DNA from: Anaerolineaceae bacterium
GTDB taxonomy: Bacteria; Chloroflexota; Anaerolineae; Aggregatilineales; Phototrophicaceae
Length of the DNA: 64,000 nt
Direction of reading: 5' to 3'
Assembly (NCBI GenBank): GCA_020634135.1
Contig: JACKCG010000007.1
Location: forward strand, 62,001 to 126,000
Shown: piece after piece, positions 1 to 8,206 of the stretch
Numbering within the stretch: the stretch's first letter is position 1
How the letters are laid out: every line of letters starts with the position of its first letter
The notes under the pieces: generated by a model
Database searches by the model: none
What the model was told of the DNA's origin: nothing
What the model saw: the letters and a program-made list of their open reading frames with translations, nothing else
Program-made: the position numbers and the translations under genes

Positions 1-430
1 TCGCCTTCACATACTCTGGCAGCGGCACAGGCGCAGGCCCGGCATACTGGGACCTATCCATTGCTTCATGCGCTTTTTCGGACCCTTTGGCGGAAATCAC
101 ATACTGGTACGAGGACTCACCGAAACCGCCTGAGCCGCGCACCTCAACATACTTTTCCCGCTTCAGGAAATCCATAATGGAATCGATCACGCCTACATAA
201 GGCAGCTTGACGATTTCACTGATATCATGCCCCGCCATCACACCACCCAGATACAGGACTTTAATCACCAGGTCAGCCACATTCAGCATATTTAACCCGG
301 TACCTTCCAGGCTGCTGATCGGTGGCGGCGACCAAACGACACCCCCTCCCGGCATATCTGGCATCGGCGCAGGCTGGCCTGCTAACTTCTTGATCTGGGG
401 ACGCGGAACATTATGAGATTGATCAGACAT
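1..430 (-). CDS. N-terminal part of a probable AAA family ATPase (cut by window edge)
   Basis: An open frame runs from an ATG at 430 leftwards off the window without a stop, giving about 143 residues. The start is supported by AAGGA nine bases upstream; an in-frame ATG at 439 lies too close to that site. The protein opens with a short proline-rich segment (MPGGGVVWSPPPISSLEG), followed by what looks like a winged-helix region (DLVIKVLYLGGVMAGHDIS) and a segment ending in GPAPVPLPEYVKA. I recognise this N-terminal architecture from Chloroflexota AAA ATPases whose Walker motifs come later, but those motifs lie outside the window, so the ATPase call rests on resemblance only. It is divergent from the gene at 630, with about 200 bases between them. 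Confidence 0.6.
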   Translation of the reverse strand, partial: MSDQSHNVPRPQIKKLAGQPAPMPDMPGGGVVWSPPPISSLEGTGLNMLNVADLVIKVLYLGGVMAGHDISEIVKLPYVGVIDSIMDFLKREKYVEVRGSGGFGESSYQYVISAKGSEKAHEAMDRSQYAGPAPVPLPEYVKA

Positions 431-629
431 ACGATTCATTCCTTACCTACTGGCGAGAATCTGTCAGTATAATGGGCAAATCATGGTTGAGGGCACGAAC
501 ACAGCACTGCCAACCTTCCCTCTTTAACAATTATCTGATGCAGTGTAAAGTAGATTATATAGTAGAGTTCGATCTCCACACAAGTTGGCTCGCCCTAGAT
601 TCGCGGGCAGGAAGCATACCCGGATTATC

Positions 630-1259
630 ATGATAGACCAGATACAGTGGCTTGGTCACGGCAGTTTCTTTATCCAGGGGCCGCCACTTATCTATATCAA
701 TCCCTGGCGCGTCGCGCGTAACACTTTCCTGGCGGACGTAATCTTAGTTAGCCACGATCATTACGATCACTGTTCCCTGGCCGATGTGACTAAATTGCGC
801 GGCGAAAACACGCTGGTCGTCGGCAATGAAAGAGCCGCCAGAGAAATCGAAGGCTGCCGAATCCTGCGCCCCTGGCAAAGCATCACGATTGACAGGGCCA
901 GCATTAAGGGTATACCGGCCTACTCCCGAGACAGTTGGCAGCACCCAATCAGTGATGGCGGCCTGGGGTTTGTTATCTCAGTAAACTACTTCGACATCTA
1001 TTACGCCGGCGATACCGAACAGATACCGGAAATGGACTTGATCCACCCCGATATTGCGATCCTGCCAATAGATGGCAACGGCACACTGTCAGTCAGCGCG
1101 GCGGTGGAAGTGGTCAAGAAAATGCGCCCCCGGTGGGTAATCCCGGCCAATTGGGGCCCTGGTACAGAAGGCGCCAGCGAAGCCGAAGCCCGGCTATTTA
1201 AACGTGAAGTTGGCGGGCGGGCTGAAGTCATTATCCCCAGTTTCACACCTGCCGAGTGA
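630..1259 (+). CDS. Metallo-beta-lactamase-fold (UlaG/UPF0173-like) hydrolase
   Basis: A protein of about 209 residues with the metal-binding signature SHDHYDH (HxHxDH) and a later GDT motif (YYAGDTEQIPE), typical of the small metallo-beta-lactamase branch related to UlaG and UPF0173. The substrate cannot be told from sequence. A longer reading from a TTG at 585 is possible, but the ATG at 630 (MIDQIQWLGHGSF) fits the family start and has GGA five bases upstream. It has no signal peptide and is probably cytoplasmic. It converges on clpX, with a GC-rich hairpin in the gap. Confidence 0.8.
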   Translation: MIDQIQWLGHGSFFIQGPPLIYINPWRVARNTFLADVILVSHDHYDHCSLADVTKLRGENTLVVGNERAAREIEGCRILRPWQSITIDRASIKGIPAYSRDSWQHPISDGGLGFVISVNYFDIYYAGDTEQIPEMDLIHPDIAILPIDGNGTLSVSAAVEVVKKMRPRWVIPANWGPGTEGASEAEARLFKREVGGRAEVIIPSFTPAE

Positions 1260-1281
1260 ACGTCTCCTCGAACCAGGAATC

Positions 1282-1306
1282 AACAGGGGGCACAAAGCCC
1301 CCGGTT
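1282..1306. terminator. GC-rich hairpin between convergent genes
   Basis: The stem GGGGGC-ACAAA-GCCCCC is extended by AAC/GTT around one A-G mismatch. It lies between the stop codons of the convergent hydrolase and clpX genes. There is no long T tract, so its efficiency as an intrinsic terminator is uncertain. Confidence 0.5.
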
Positions 1307-1331
1307 CAAGCAAGCCCGATACACCATTGCG

Positions 1332-2627
1332 TTACGCCGCAGGAGTCAGATGTCCGTCATCCTGCCACTCAAGTTTGACCCCGTTTGCGTTGAAAATATG
1401 CGGCTTTGACTTACTCAGAATTACGTCCGCATCAATGACGATCTTGCGGATGTCATCCCGGCTGGGAATTTCAAACATCACATCCAGCAAGCGACTCTCG
1501 ATGATTGAACGCAGCCCGCGCGCGCCTGTGCCACGATTGGTGGCAACATCTGCCGCAGCGCCCAGCGCCGAGTCTTCAAATACCAGTTCGGCATTATCCA
1601 GGCTCAACAGGTGCATATACTGGCGCACCAGGGCGTTCTTCGGCTCAATCAGGATTTTCATAAGGGCGTCGCGGGTCAGCGGATCAACATGCACCAGTAC
1701 CGGAAGCCGCCCGATAAACTCTGGAATCAGCCCGAACATCATCAGGTCTTCCGGGCTGATCTGCCGAAGCAAAGTCGCCTGGTCATGTTCCTTGCGCTGG
1801 TTCGCGGCATGGAAACCAAGCATCCCACCGGCCCCAATACGGCGACTGATGTGGTCTTCTATCCCGGAGAAGGTGCCCCCACAGATAAACAGGATATTGG
1901 TCGTATCAATCTGGATAAACTCCTGGTGCGGGTGCTTACGTCCACCTTGCGGCGGCACATTGGCAACTGTACCCTCAATGATCTTCAGCAATGCCTGCTG
2001 AACACCTTCCCCGGAGACATCCCGCGTAATGGAGGGGTTATCATTCGACTTGCGCGCGATCTTGTCTATCTCGTCAATGTAGATGATGCCTTTTTCAGCA
2101 CGCGCAATGTCTCCATCCGCTGCCTGAATCAGCCGTAGTAAGATGTTTTCAACATCTTCGCCCACATAACCGGCTTCGGTCAGCGCCGTCGCATCCGCAA
2201 TACAGAACGGCACATCCAGGATACGCGCCAGCGTTTGCGCCAGCAGCGTTTTTCCGCTGCCTGTCGGCCCAACCATTACGATATTGCTTTTTTCCAGCTC
2301 AACTTCATTGGCGGACATCTGTGACTGGATACGCTTGTAATGGTTATATACCGCTACGGCCAATACCCGTTTCGCGTGTTCCTGCCCCACAACATACTCA
2401 TCAAGATGAGACGTGATTTCACGCGGGGAGAGCAGATTCTCGATGAGAAACTCGTCCTGCGGAAAATGATAACCGGAGAGCATACTATGCTCCATCAGTT
2501 TCGCCTGGCAGCGATCAACACAATAATTACAGATGTACACGCCTTCCGCGCCGCCAATTAAATGCTCAACCTCGCCGGCATCACGACCACAGAATGAGCA
2601 GTGCTGGCTTCCGTGAAAATAGTTCAC
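1332..2627 (-). CDS. clpX: ATP-dependent Clp protease ATP-binding subunit ClpX
   Basis: The hexameric AAA+ unfoldase that recognises tagged or misfolded proteins and threads them into ClpP. The 431 residues show the zinc-binding domain (C10, C13, C33, C36), Walker A GPTGSGKT at 120-127, Walker B IIYIDEID at 181-188, the GEGVQQALLKIIEGT segment, and LIPEFIGRLPV in the C-terminal part. The length is normal for the family. The start is GTG, because no ATG precedes the zinc finger; a purine-rich GGGG lies about a dozen bases upstream. It follows clpP by 17 bases in a tig-clpP-clpX operon, so the chaperone, peptidase and unfoldase are probably co-transcribed. Confidence 0.97.
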   Translation of the reverse strand: MNYFHGSQHCSFCGRDAGEVEHLIGGAEGVYICNYCVDRCQAKLMEHSMLSGYHFPQDEFLIENLLSPREITSHLDEYVVGQEHAKRVLAVAVYNHYKRIQSQMSANEVELEKSNIVMVGPTGSGKTLLAQTLARILDVPFCIADATALTEAGYVGEDVENILLRLIQAADGDIARAEKGIIYIDEIDKIARKSNDNPSITRDVSGEGVQQALLKIIEGTVANVPPQGGRKHPHQEFIQIDTTNILFICGGTFSGIEDHISRRIGAGGMLGFHAANQRKEHDQATLLRQISPEDLMMFGLIPEFIGRLPVLVHVDPLTRDALMKILIEPKNALVRQYMHLLSLDNAELVFEDSALGAAADVATNRGTGARGLRSIIESRLLDVMFEIPSRDDIRKIVIDADVILSKSKPHIFNANGVKLEWQDDGHLTPAA

Positions 2628-2644
2628 GTTAAACTTGCCCCTTT

Positions 2645-3253
2645 TTACTTACCGTTCTGGCTCTCACTACCTTGCAGGACCGAGTCAATCAGGCCATATT
2701 CAGCAGCTTGCTGTGCTGTAAAGTAAATGTCACGATCCGTATCGCGCACCAGAACATCACGTTCCTGGCCGGTATGTTTGACAAAAATATCGTTGAGCGC
2801 GTCCTTCAACCGCATGATTTCATTGGCCTGGATGACAATATCCGAAGCCTGCCCCTGCGCCCCGCCCAACGGTTGGTGCATATGGATGGTCGCATTCGGC
2901 AGCGCGTAACGCATCCCATGTTCGCCGGCGGTGAGCAGCACTGTCCCGAAACTTGCGGTTAAACCAAGGGCTACCGTGCTTACCGGCGAGGAAATCAGCT
3001 GCATCGCATCGTAGATTGCCAGCCCGGCATACACCACACCACCCGGAGAATTGATGTACATGTTGATCTGGCGTTCCGGGTCTTCCCGCTGCAAATACAG
3101 CAGCTGGGCCACGATCAGATTAGCGACCTGGTCATTGATCGGCGTCCCCAGCAGCACGATACGATCCCGCAGCAGCAGAGAATAAATATCATAGGCGCGT
3201 TCACCGCGACTGCCTTGCTCAATCACCATTGGGATAACATTTTGGACATTCAT
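2645..3253 (-). CDS. clpP: ATP-dependent Clp protease proteolytic subunit ClpP
   Basis: A serine peptidase that assembles into a double heptamer and degrades substrates delivered by ClpX. The catalytic triad is visible as S101 (ASFG), H126 (HMHQPLGG) and D175 (DTDRDIYF). The strand around the oxyanion loop (NSPGGVVYAG) is also present. The segment around the nucleophile reads TASFGTVLLTAG instead of the more usual AASMGA, a mild variation that keeps the serine. At 202 residues it is full length. The ATG start lies two bases after the tig stop, which suggests translational coupling, and clpX follows. Confidence 0.96.
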   Translation of the reverse strand: MNVQNVIPMVIEQGSRGERAYDIYSLLLRDRIVLLGTPINDQVANLIVAQLLYLQREDPERQINMYINSPGGVVYAGLAIYDAMQLISSPVSTVALGLTASFGTVLLTAGEHGMRYALPNATIHMHQPLGGAQGQASDIVIQANEIMRLKDALNDIFVKHTGQERDVLVRDTDRDIYFTAQQAAEYGLIDSVLQGSESQNGK

Positions 3254-3255
3254 GG

Positions 3256-4833
3256 TTACGAAACATCTCCTTCTTGTGTTGATTCTTCACCCATGTTTTC
3301 CGGCAGTTCAACATCTTGAACGGACGTGTCTTCCGCAGCCTGCACACCCACGTCCTCGGATTCTGGTTCTTCTACCACTTCAAGTTCCGGGGCCTCGCCT
3401 TTAGCGATGGCGATAACCCGATCAACGGCATGTCGGTGAATCAACTCGCTGCGCAGGTTCTGACGCATAGTCGGGGTCGAAAACAAAGAACGCATTGAGT
3501 CGGCCTGTTCGCCGTACTGCGATACCAGCGATGCAATTTCATCATCAACTGCCGCATCATCTACGACAATCTTCTCATTCTCTATGACCTGGCGCATCAC
3601 CAGGCCCTGCTCAAGATCATGAACTGCCGTATCACGATGCTCGGCCTCAAGGTCTTCGCGACTCTTGTTCATGATCCGCATGTAGTCATCCAGCGTCAGC
3701 CCCTGCCGGCGCAGTTCCTGATCCAGGTATTGCAGGCGGGAATTTACCTGTTCTTTGACCATGACTTCCGGGTATGCAATCGTCGCCCGCTCTACCATAT
3801 CTGCCAGAACCTGATTGAAATACGCATCCTTCGCCTTGTTCTCAGCATCTTTCGTGAGGTTCTCACGAATACGCATCCGCAGTTCAAGCAGTGTCAGAGA
3901 CTTCGCTTCGCCATCTTCGTCTTTTTCGTCGGCGGTTACGCGCGCGGCGAAGTCATCATTCAACGCGGGGAGCGTCATGGTTTCAATTTTCTTGATTGTC
4001 ACCTCGAACTTGCCCTCTTCCCCGGCCAATTCTTCATACTTCTCAGCATCATCCGGGAAAGGCAGCACAAATTCACGGGTTTCCCCGTTGGTCGCACCTA
4101 CCAGCGCATCATTAAAACCAGGAACAAATTCAGGATGGCTGTCACTCAAAACCAGCACAGAGTCATGGCGGTGCAGCAGAACGGTAGCGTCATCGTCGAA
4201 ATGCTTATCTATATCCGCAGTGTGTTCATCGTCTGAATGCGCTTCTCCTGCCTCAGATGCCTCCGCCGATTCGACGACAGTCGCATCCTGCGTTTCTGGC
4301 TGGTCATCCTTGTCATCTTCGACCAGCACCGCATGAATATCTACGGTGAGCCGATCACCCAGCGCAACCGGCTTGGCGCTCTCTTCAATGACACTATGCT
4401 CTTCCTGAAGCTCTTTAAATACCTTATCTACATCAGCATCTTCAACCTGTGGCACAGCATAATCCAGGCGAATTGAGCGATAGTCACCCAGGTCAATCTC
4501 CGGCTCAAGCGGCAGCACAAAAATCAGGGTCGGCGGGTCAGCGGTGAAATCTTCAAACGCAGCCGGGCCATAAGGTTCCAGCCCTGATTCATCCAGCGCA
4601 GTGGGATAGACCTGATTAGCAATTATCTCTGCGGCATCTTCGATAATCGCCGCCTCCCCGACATAATTCGCCAGGATTTTATAGGGCGCTTTTCCCCGTC
4701 TAAAACCAGGAATATTGATCTTCTTGGCGATCTTGCGCGCCGCTTCCTTTTTGGCAACGTCAAAACGCCCGGCATCAACCTGTACAGTCAGCCGGGCGGT
4801 GTGGTTTTCCAATCGTTCTGTTTGAATATTCAA
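3256..4833 (-). CDS. tig: Trigger factor (ribosome-associated chaperone / PPIase)
   Basis: A ribosome-bound chaperone with peptidyl-prolyl isomerase activity that meets nascent chains at the exit tunnel. Visible are the N-terminal ribosome-docking loop (GFRRGKAP, about residues 43-50), a PPIase domain and a helical C-terminal domain, followed by an acidic tail. I place the start at TTG 4833, giving LNIQTERLENHTARL, because AAGGA lies nine bases upstream; the TTG at 4842 directly abuts that site. At about 525 residues it is some 90 longer than usual. Most of the excess is an Asp/Glu/His-rich insertion at about 171-222 inside the PPIase domain. It is the first gene of tig-clpP-clpX. Confidence 0.95.
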   Translation of the reverse strand: MNIQTERLENHTARLTVQVDAGRFDVAKKEAARKIAKKINIPGFRRGKAPYKILANYVGEAAIIEDAAEIIANQVYPTALDESGLEPYGPAAFEDFTADPPTLIFVLPLEPEIDLGDYRSIRLDYAVPQVEDADVDKVFKELQEEHSVIEESAKPVALGDRLTVDIHAVLVEDDKDDQPETQDATVVESAEASEAGEAHSDDEHTADIDKHFDDDATVLLHRHDSVLVLSDSHPEFVPGFNDALVGATNGETREFVLPFPDDAEKYEELAGEEGKFEVTIKKIETMTLPALNDDFAARVTADEKDEDGEAKSLTLLELRMRIRENLTKDAENKAKDAYFNQVLADMVERATIAYPEVMVKEQVNSRLQYLDQELRRQGLTLDDYMRIMNKSREDLEAEHRDTAVHDLEQGLVMRQVIENEKIVVDDAAVDDEIASLVSQYGEQADSMRSLFSTPTMRQNLRSELIHRHAVDRVIAIAKGEAPELEVVEEPESEDVGVQAAEDTSVQDVELPENMGEESTQEGDVS

Positions 4834-4874
4834 GGGTAACAATCCTTCGCAGAGGTATCCTCTAACGCATCATG

Positions 4875-4883
4875 ATTATAGCA
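4875..4883 (-). promoter_or_regulatory. Extended -10 promoter candidate for tig-clpP-clpX
   Basis: On the minus strand the sequence reads TGCTATAAT, a perfect -10 hexamer with the extended TGn element. It would start transcription roughly 25 bases before the tig start codon. No good -35 is seen at 17 bases, as is usual for extended -10 promoters. Confidence 0.5.
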
Positions 4884-4974
4884 TTGAGCAAATCCAAATG
4901 AGTGTAAAACTTTTATTAGACTTTGCTCTCGCTTTTGAACACGAAAGGCGCGTTCTGCGCCTTCAACACACCAA

Positions 4975-5055
4975 TGGGGAAGGCGGGACTCGAACCCGCA
5001 CGGATTAACCACATGATCCTAAGTCATGCGCGTCTGCCAATTCCGCCACTCCCCC
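4975..5055 (-). tRNA. tRNA-Leu (anticodon UAG)
   Basis: Read on the minus strand, the 5' acceptor strand GGGGGAG pairs with CTTCCCC at the 3' end (discriminator A). The D arm follows as TGGCGGAATTGGCAGACGC, then the anticodon stem CATGA/TCATG with loop holding TAG, a long class II variable arm (TGGTTAATCCG), and the T arm GCGGGTTCGAGTCCCGC. The long variable arm and the UAG anticodon identify leucine. CCA is not encoded. It lies upstream of tig in the same orientation. Confidence 0.96.
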
Positions 5056-5112
5056 GAACCGCGAGTGCTATTGCATATTATATGCAAGCAAGAAAAGCAT
5101 CTCAAGGCCGAA

Positions 5113-5697
5113 TCATTCAATGCGTATCTCTGAGACGCCCTCGATATCCAGCTCCCCCACCTTCGCCAGCACACTGGTAATCACGAGTTGCGCAAAGCGG
5201 AAGAGGCTTTGCATCCGCCGGATACGATCAAGATACAGTTCCGCCAGCTCTTTATCGTCGGCACTCATCACAGGCATCGCATCCGAAAGGCGGTCAATAT
5301 TTTCCTCCATCACATGGAGCGCGCGATCCACATCGCGCATTTCTCGTCCGGCAAGTATATTTGAGATAATCTGAAGAAAATCGGTCTCAGCCTCATAATA
5401 CTTCCGTCGTCCACCCCCACCGCGAACCCATACCTGCCGTACCATTCCCATGTGTTCCAGGGTGCGCAGGTTCATACTGACACTGGCCTTAGAAATATCC
5501 AGCAGTTCAACCAGGTCATCAAGACTCAATGGGTCAACACTCAGAAGCAGTGCGCCATAAAGCTGTCCCATCACTTTGCTGAATCCAAAGTAGTCAGAAA
5601 GCTGCCCCAGACCATCCAGCATACTTTCCTGGGCAGTTTCCAGAGTCGGGTCTCGCTTGCTGCCGTCTCCATTCGCTTTAAACCGGGACTCAGACAT
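5113..5697 (-). CDS. GbsR/MarR-family transcriptional regulator
   Basis: A winged-helix regulator of about 194 residues. The GbsR-type signature is clear: YGALLLSVDPLSLDDLVE, then LDISKASVSMNLRTLE (recognition helix), then the wing with GGGGRRKYYEAETDF. GbsR relatives commonly respond to osmolytes or other small ligands, but the ligand here is unknown. I chose ATG 5697 (MSESRFKANG) because GAGGGAAGAAG lies just upstream; a frame extending to 5763 would run across a palindrome that looks like an operator. It is divergent from rex, about 260 bases away, so the shared region could hold control sites for both. Confidence 0.85.
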   Translation of the reverse strand: MSESRFKANGDGSKRDPTLETAQESMLDGLGQLSDYFGFSKVMGQLYGALLLSVDPLSLDDLVELLDISKASVSMNLRTLEHMGMVRQVWVRGGGGRRKYYEAETDFLQIISNILAGREMRDVDRALHVMEENIDRLSDAMPVMSADDKELAELYLDRIRRMQSLFRFAQLVITSVLAKVGELDIEGVSEIRIE

Positions 5698-5710
5698 ATC
5701 ACTTCTTCCC

Positions 5711-5727
5711 TCGATTGTGACAATCGA
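5711..5727. promoter_or_regulatory. Perfect palindrome upstream of the GbsR-type regulator (operator candidate)
   Basis: TCGATTG-TGA-CAATCGA is a perfect 7 bp inverted repeat with a 3-base spacer, beginning 14 bases upstream of the regulator's ATG. Its size and position fit an autoregulatory site for a dimeric winged-helix protein that would block transcription or early elongation. The link to this regulator is inferred from position only. Confidence 0.5.
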
Positions 5728-5958
5728 ATATTGCCTGGGAAATGCCAACATTAACCTTAACACATAATCGTAACACTCTTAAGGATGACTGGCAACCGCT
5801 AGATAATTTCATCAAACGGTATCCAGCATCGGAAATCCAGACACAAACCACCATTCTGCGCAAACAAAACACGCCTAGCACGAATTAGGACACGGTGGTA
5901 AGATTACCCTTACACATGCGCTATCTTTCACAATGCCCCTTTACAGGAGCGAAGCAAA

Positions 5959-6573
5959 ATGCCGGCAAATATTCCTGATATTGTTATTAGTCGCCTTCCG
6001 GTCTACCTGCGTGCCCTGAATCGCTTGTCACAGGAAGGGCAGGAGTTTACATCCTCACATGAACTTGGTCTGCGATTGGGTATCAGCTCCGCCCAAATTC
6101 GCAAAGACTTATCGCACTTCGGCGGATTTGGCAAACAGGGCACCGGTTACAATATTCATTACCTGGCCGCGCAACTCCAACAGGTATTGAAAGTAAACCG
6201 GGAATGGGAAGTTGCTCTCGTTGGCGCAGGTGATCTGGGTAGTGCGCTGGCACACTATAAAGGCTTTGCGGATCGTGGTTTTCGTATCGCCTGTGCCTTT
6301 GACAATGCTCCAAACAAGATTGGACGCACCCTCGGCAGTTTTACTATTCAATCCATGGAAGAAATGCCCAAGGTCATCCAGGATCGCGGCATCAAAATTG
6401 CGATGCTGGCTGTTCCCGCGCAGTTTGCTCAGGAAGTTGCAGACCACCTCATTGAGGCCGGCATTCGTGCCATCCTCAACTATGCGCCGATTAACCTGAG
6501 TGTCCCCGATGATGTGCGCGTGCAACACATTGACCCGGTGGTACACATGCAGCGCATGACGTATTATCTTTAA
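5959..6573 (+). CDS. rex: Redox-sensing transcriptional repressor Rex
   Basis: A repressor that senses the NADH/NAD+ ratio and controls fermentation and respiration genes. The N-terminal winged helix (about 10-75) contains SSAQIRKDLSHFGGFGKQGTGY, the highly conserved Rex DNA-binding segment. The Rossmann domain has VGAGDLG at 88-94 and the dinucleotide-site end FDNAPNKIG. At 204 residues it is the usual length. AGGAG lies about ten bases before the ATG. It is divergent from the GbsR-type regulator and convergent with mreB. A single TTCACAA half-site lies at 5927-5933, but no full Rex operator is visible. Confidence 0.95.
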   Translation: MPANIPDIVISRLPVYLRALNRLSQEGQEFTSSHELGLRLGISSAQIRKDLSHFGGFGKQGTGYNIHYLAAQLQQVLKVNREWEVALVGAGDLGSALAHYKGFADRGFRIACAFDNAPNKIGRTLGSFTIQSMEEMPKVIQDRGIKIAMLAVPAQFAQEVADHLIEAGIRAILNYAPINLSVPDDVRVQHIDPVVHMQRMTYYL

Positions 6574-6609
6574 CAGCCAGCGGCGCTACCGGGCATCACG
6601 CTGATAAAC

Positions 6610-7620
6610 TCAGTAGCTCTGGAGTATGCGTCGCTGCAAGTCTTCATCTTCCAGCGCCCTGCCAGCGCCAACCGCTACGGTAATCATGGGGTTTTCGGCA
6701 CGGTAAACCGGTACGCCGGTCTCGCGTGTCAGGAACTGATCCATTCCCCGCAGAAGCGCCCCGCCCCCGGTCAGCACAATACCCCGGTCAATAATATCCG
6801 AAGCTAACTCCGGGGGTGTCTGGCTTAGCACGGATTTCACCACCCCGGCAATAACCGCCAGCGGTTCAGCCAACGCCTCCACAACCTCACTCGTACTCAG
6901 CGTAACGGTGCGCGGCAACCCACTCACATTATCGCGCCCCTGGATTTCCATCGTCATCTCTTCCGGCAAATCAACCGCTGCGCCCACCTGAATCTTGATC
7001 GATTCGGCAGTTGGCTGCCCCACAGAGAGGTTATACTTACGGCGCACATAACTGATGATAGCATCATCCTGGCGTAAGCCCCCTACCCGCCCGCTCTCAG
7101 CCCGGATGATGTTGTTCATACTCAGGATAGCCGCTTCGGTCACTCCCCCGCCAATGTTGACAACCATGTCCCCGGCAGGAGTCCGCACCGGCAGTCCGGC
7201 GCCAATCGCAGCAGCCAATGGTTCCTGGATCAAGAAGGCACGCCGCGCGCCAGCAGCCAGCGCCGCCTCATGCACGGCCCGCTTCTCGACACTGGTCACC
7301 CCATACGGCACTGAAATCATCACCGTTGGTTTGACCATTCGTATGCGTCCGGCAACTTTATTGAAGAAGTGGCGCAGCATCGCTTCGGTCACTTCATAGT
7401 CGGCTATTACACCATCCCGAAGCGGGCGGATCACCTGAATATCTTCTTCATCTACACGACCCAGCATCTCACGGGCAGGCTGACCGATTTCAACAATCCG
7501 CTCATCCTCAGTCGTCAGCGCAACCAGCGCCGGCTCTTGAAGAACGATTTGCTCATTTTCGTAGATCAGGACATTAACCGTACCCAGGTCAACGCCGAAG
7601 TTCTTTGCGAACAATCCCAT
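6610..7620 (-). CDS. mreB: MreB-family rod-shape-determining actin homologue
   Basis: A bacterial actin that polymerises under the inner membrane and guides wall synthesis. Visible features are FGVDLGTVNVLIY (phosphate 1), the PTVMISVPYGVTSVEKRA segment, QEPLAAAIGAGLPV, VVNIGGGVTEAAILS (phosphate 2) and GIVLTGGGALLRGMDQFL (adenosine motif). It has 336 residues from ATG 7620 (MGLFAKNFG); a GTG four codons upstream is less likely. No mreC or mreD follows, so this may be one of several paralogues (Mbl-like). It lies downstream of the atp operon in the same direction but behind a strong terminator, so it is probably a separate unit. Confidence 0.92.
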   Translation of the reverse strand: MGLFAKNFGVDLGTVNVLIYENEQIVLQEPALVALTTEDERIVEIGQPAREMLGRVDEEDIQVIRPLRDGVIADYEVTEAMLRHFFNKVAGRIRMVKPTVMISVPYGVTSVEKRAVHEAALAAGARRAFLIQEPLAAAIGAGLPVRTPAGDMVVNIGGGVTEAAILSMNNIIRAESGRVGGLRQDDAIISYVRRKYNLSVGQPTAESIKIQVGAAVDLPEEMTMEIQGRDNVSGLPRTVTLSTSEVVEALAEPLAVIAGVVKSVLSQTPPELASDIIDRGIVLTGGGALLRGMDQFLTRETGVPVYRAENPMITVAVGAGRALEDEDLQRRILQSY

Positions 7621-7673
7621 TGTGTATCTCACTCACTGCTGATTTTACCCGCATCATTATCATCGGGCTGCCA

Positions 7674-7715
7674 GAAAATAGCAACGCCCGGACACGAATC
7701 GCAGACCGGGCGTTG
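7674..7715 (-). terminator. Intrinsic terminator after atpC
   Basis: The perfect 10 bp arms CAACGCCCGG (7682-7691) and CCGGGCGTTG (7706-7715) are followed on the minus strand by CTATTTTC. It sits 25 bases past the atpC stop and ends the atpAGDC transcript before mreB. Confidence 0.85.
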
Positions 7716-7740
7716 GGTTCTAATCGCTTAGCCGAGAGGA

Positions 7741-8187
7741 TCAGTTATCATTCTCATCAATAATCCGCATGACGGTACCGCGAGACTGCATCTTATTCCT
7801 GATCCGCACCGCGAGTTCGGCCCGCCGCAGTGCCAATGCCGCCGCCCGGTTCTCTTCTTCCGGTATACCCTCAGCCATCATTTGCGCGGCACGCTCACGA
7901 GCCTTATCAATGGCTTCTATATCCAGTTCAAAAGAGGACTCGGCCAGATCAGCCAGTACCACCACTTTATCAGGGCGGATATCCACGACGCCACCATAAA
8001 TGGCGAAGCGCTCCTCGGCATTCCCCTTGCGGATGACCAGTTCACCGAAGCCGAGTGTCGTTAAGACCGGAGCATGGTGCGGCAGCACACCCATTTCACC
8101 TTCCGAACCGGGAATGATAATGATGTCGGCCTCTGGCTCTTCAAACACACGCTTTTCCTGCGTCACCACTTCTACATGAATTGGCAT
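7741..8187 (-). CDS. atpC: F1F0 ATP synthase epsilon subunit
   Basis: The epsilon subunit of the F1 sector, part of the central stalk and a regulator of ATP hydrolysis. The N-terminal beta-sandwich shows PGSEGEMGVLPHHAPVLTTL and the conserved AIYGGVVDI segment; the C-terminal part is two helices (EAIDKARERAAQMM and ALALRRAELAVRIRNKM). About 148 residues. Two adjacent ATGs (8190, 8187) are available after AAGGGG; the second has the better spacing. It is the last gene of atpA-G-D-C, 16 bases after atpD. Confidence 0.95.
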   Translation of the reverse strand: MPIHVEVVTQEKRVFEEPEADIIIIPGSEGEMGVLPHHAPVLTTLGFGELVIRKGNAEERFAIYGGVVDIRPDKVVVLADLAESSFELDIEAIDKARERAAQMMAEGIPEEENRAAALALRRAELAVRIRNKMQSRGTVMRIIDENDN

Positions 8188-8206
8188 CATTCGCCCCTTT
8201 TACAAA

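Noticed and set aside
207..416. Small plus-strand reading frame near the left edge
   Set aside because: It lies opposite a minus-strand frame that has a good ribosome-binding site and a sensible protein sequence running off the window.
5927..5933. TTCACAA upstream of rex as a Rex operator
   Set aside because: Only one half-site is present; the matching TTGTGAA at the required spacing is missing.
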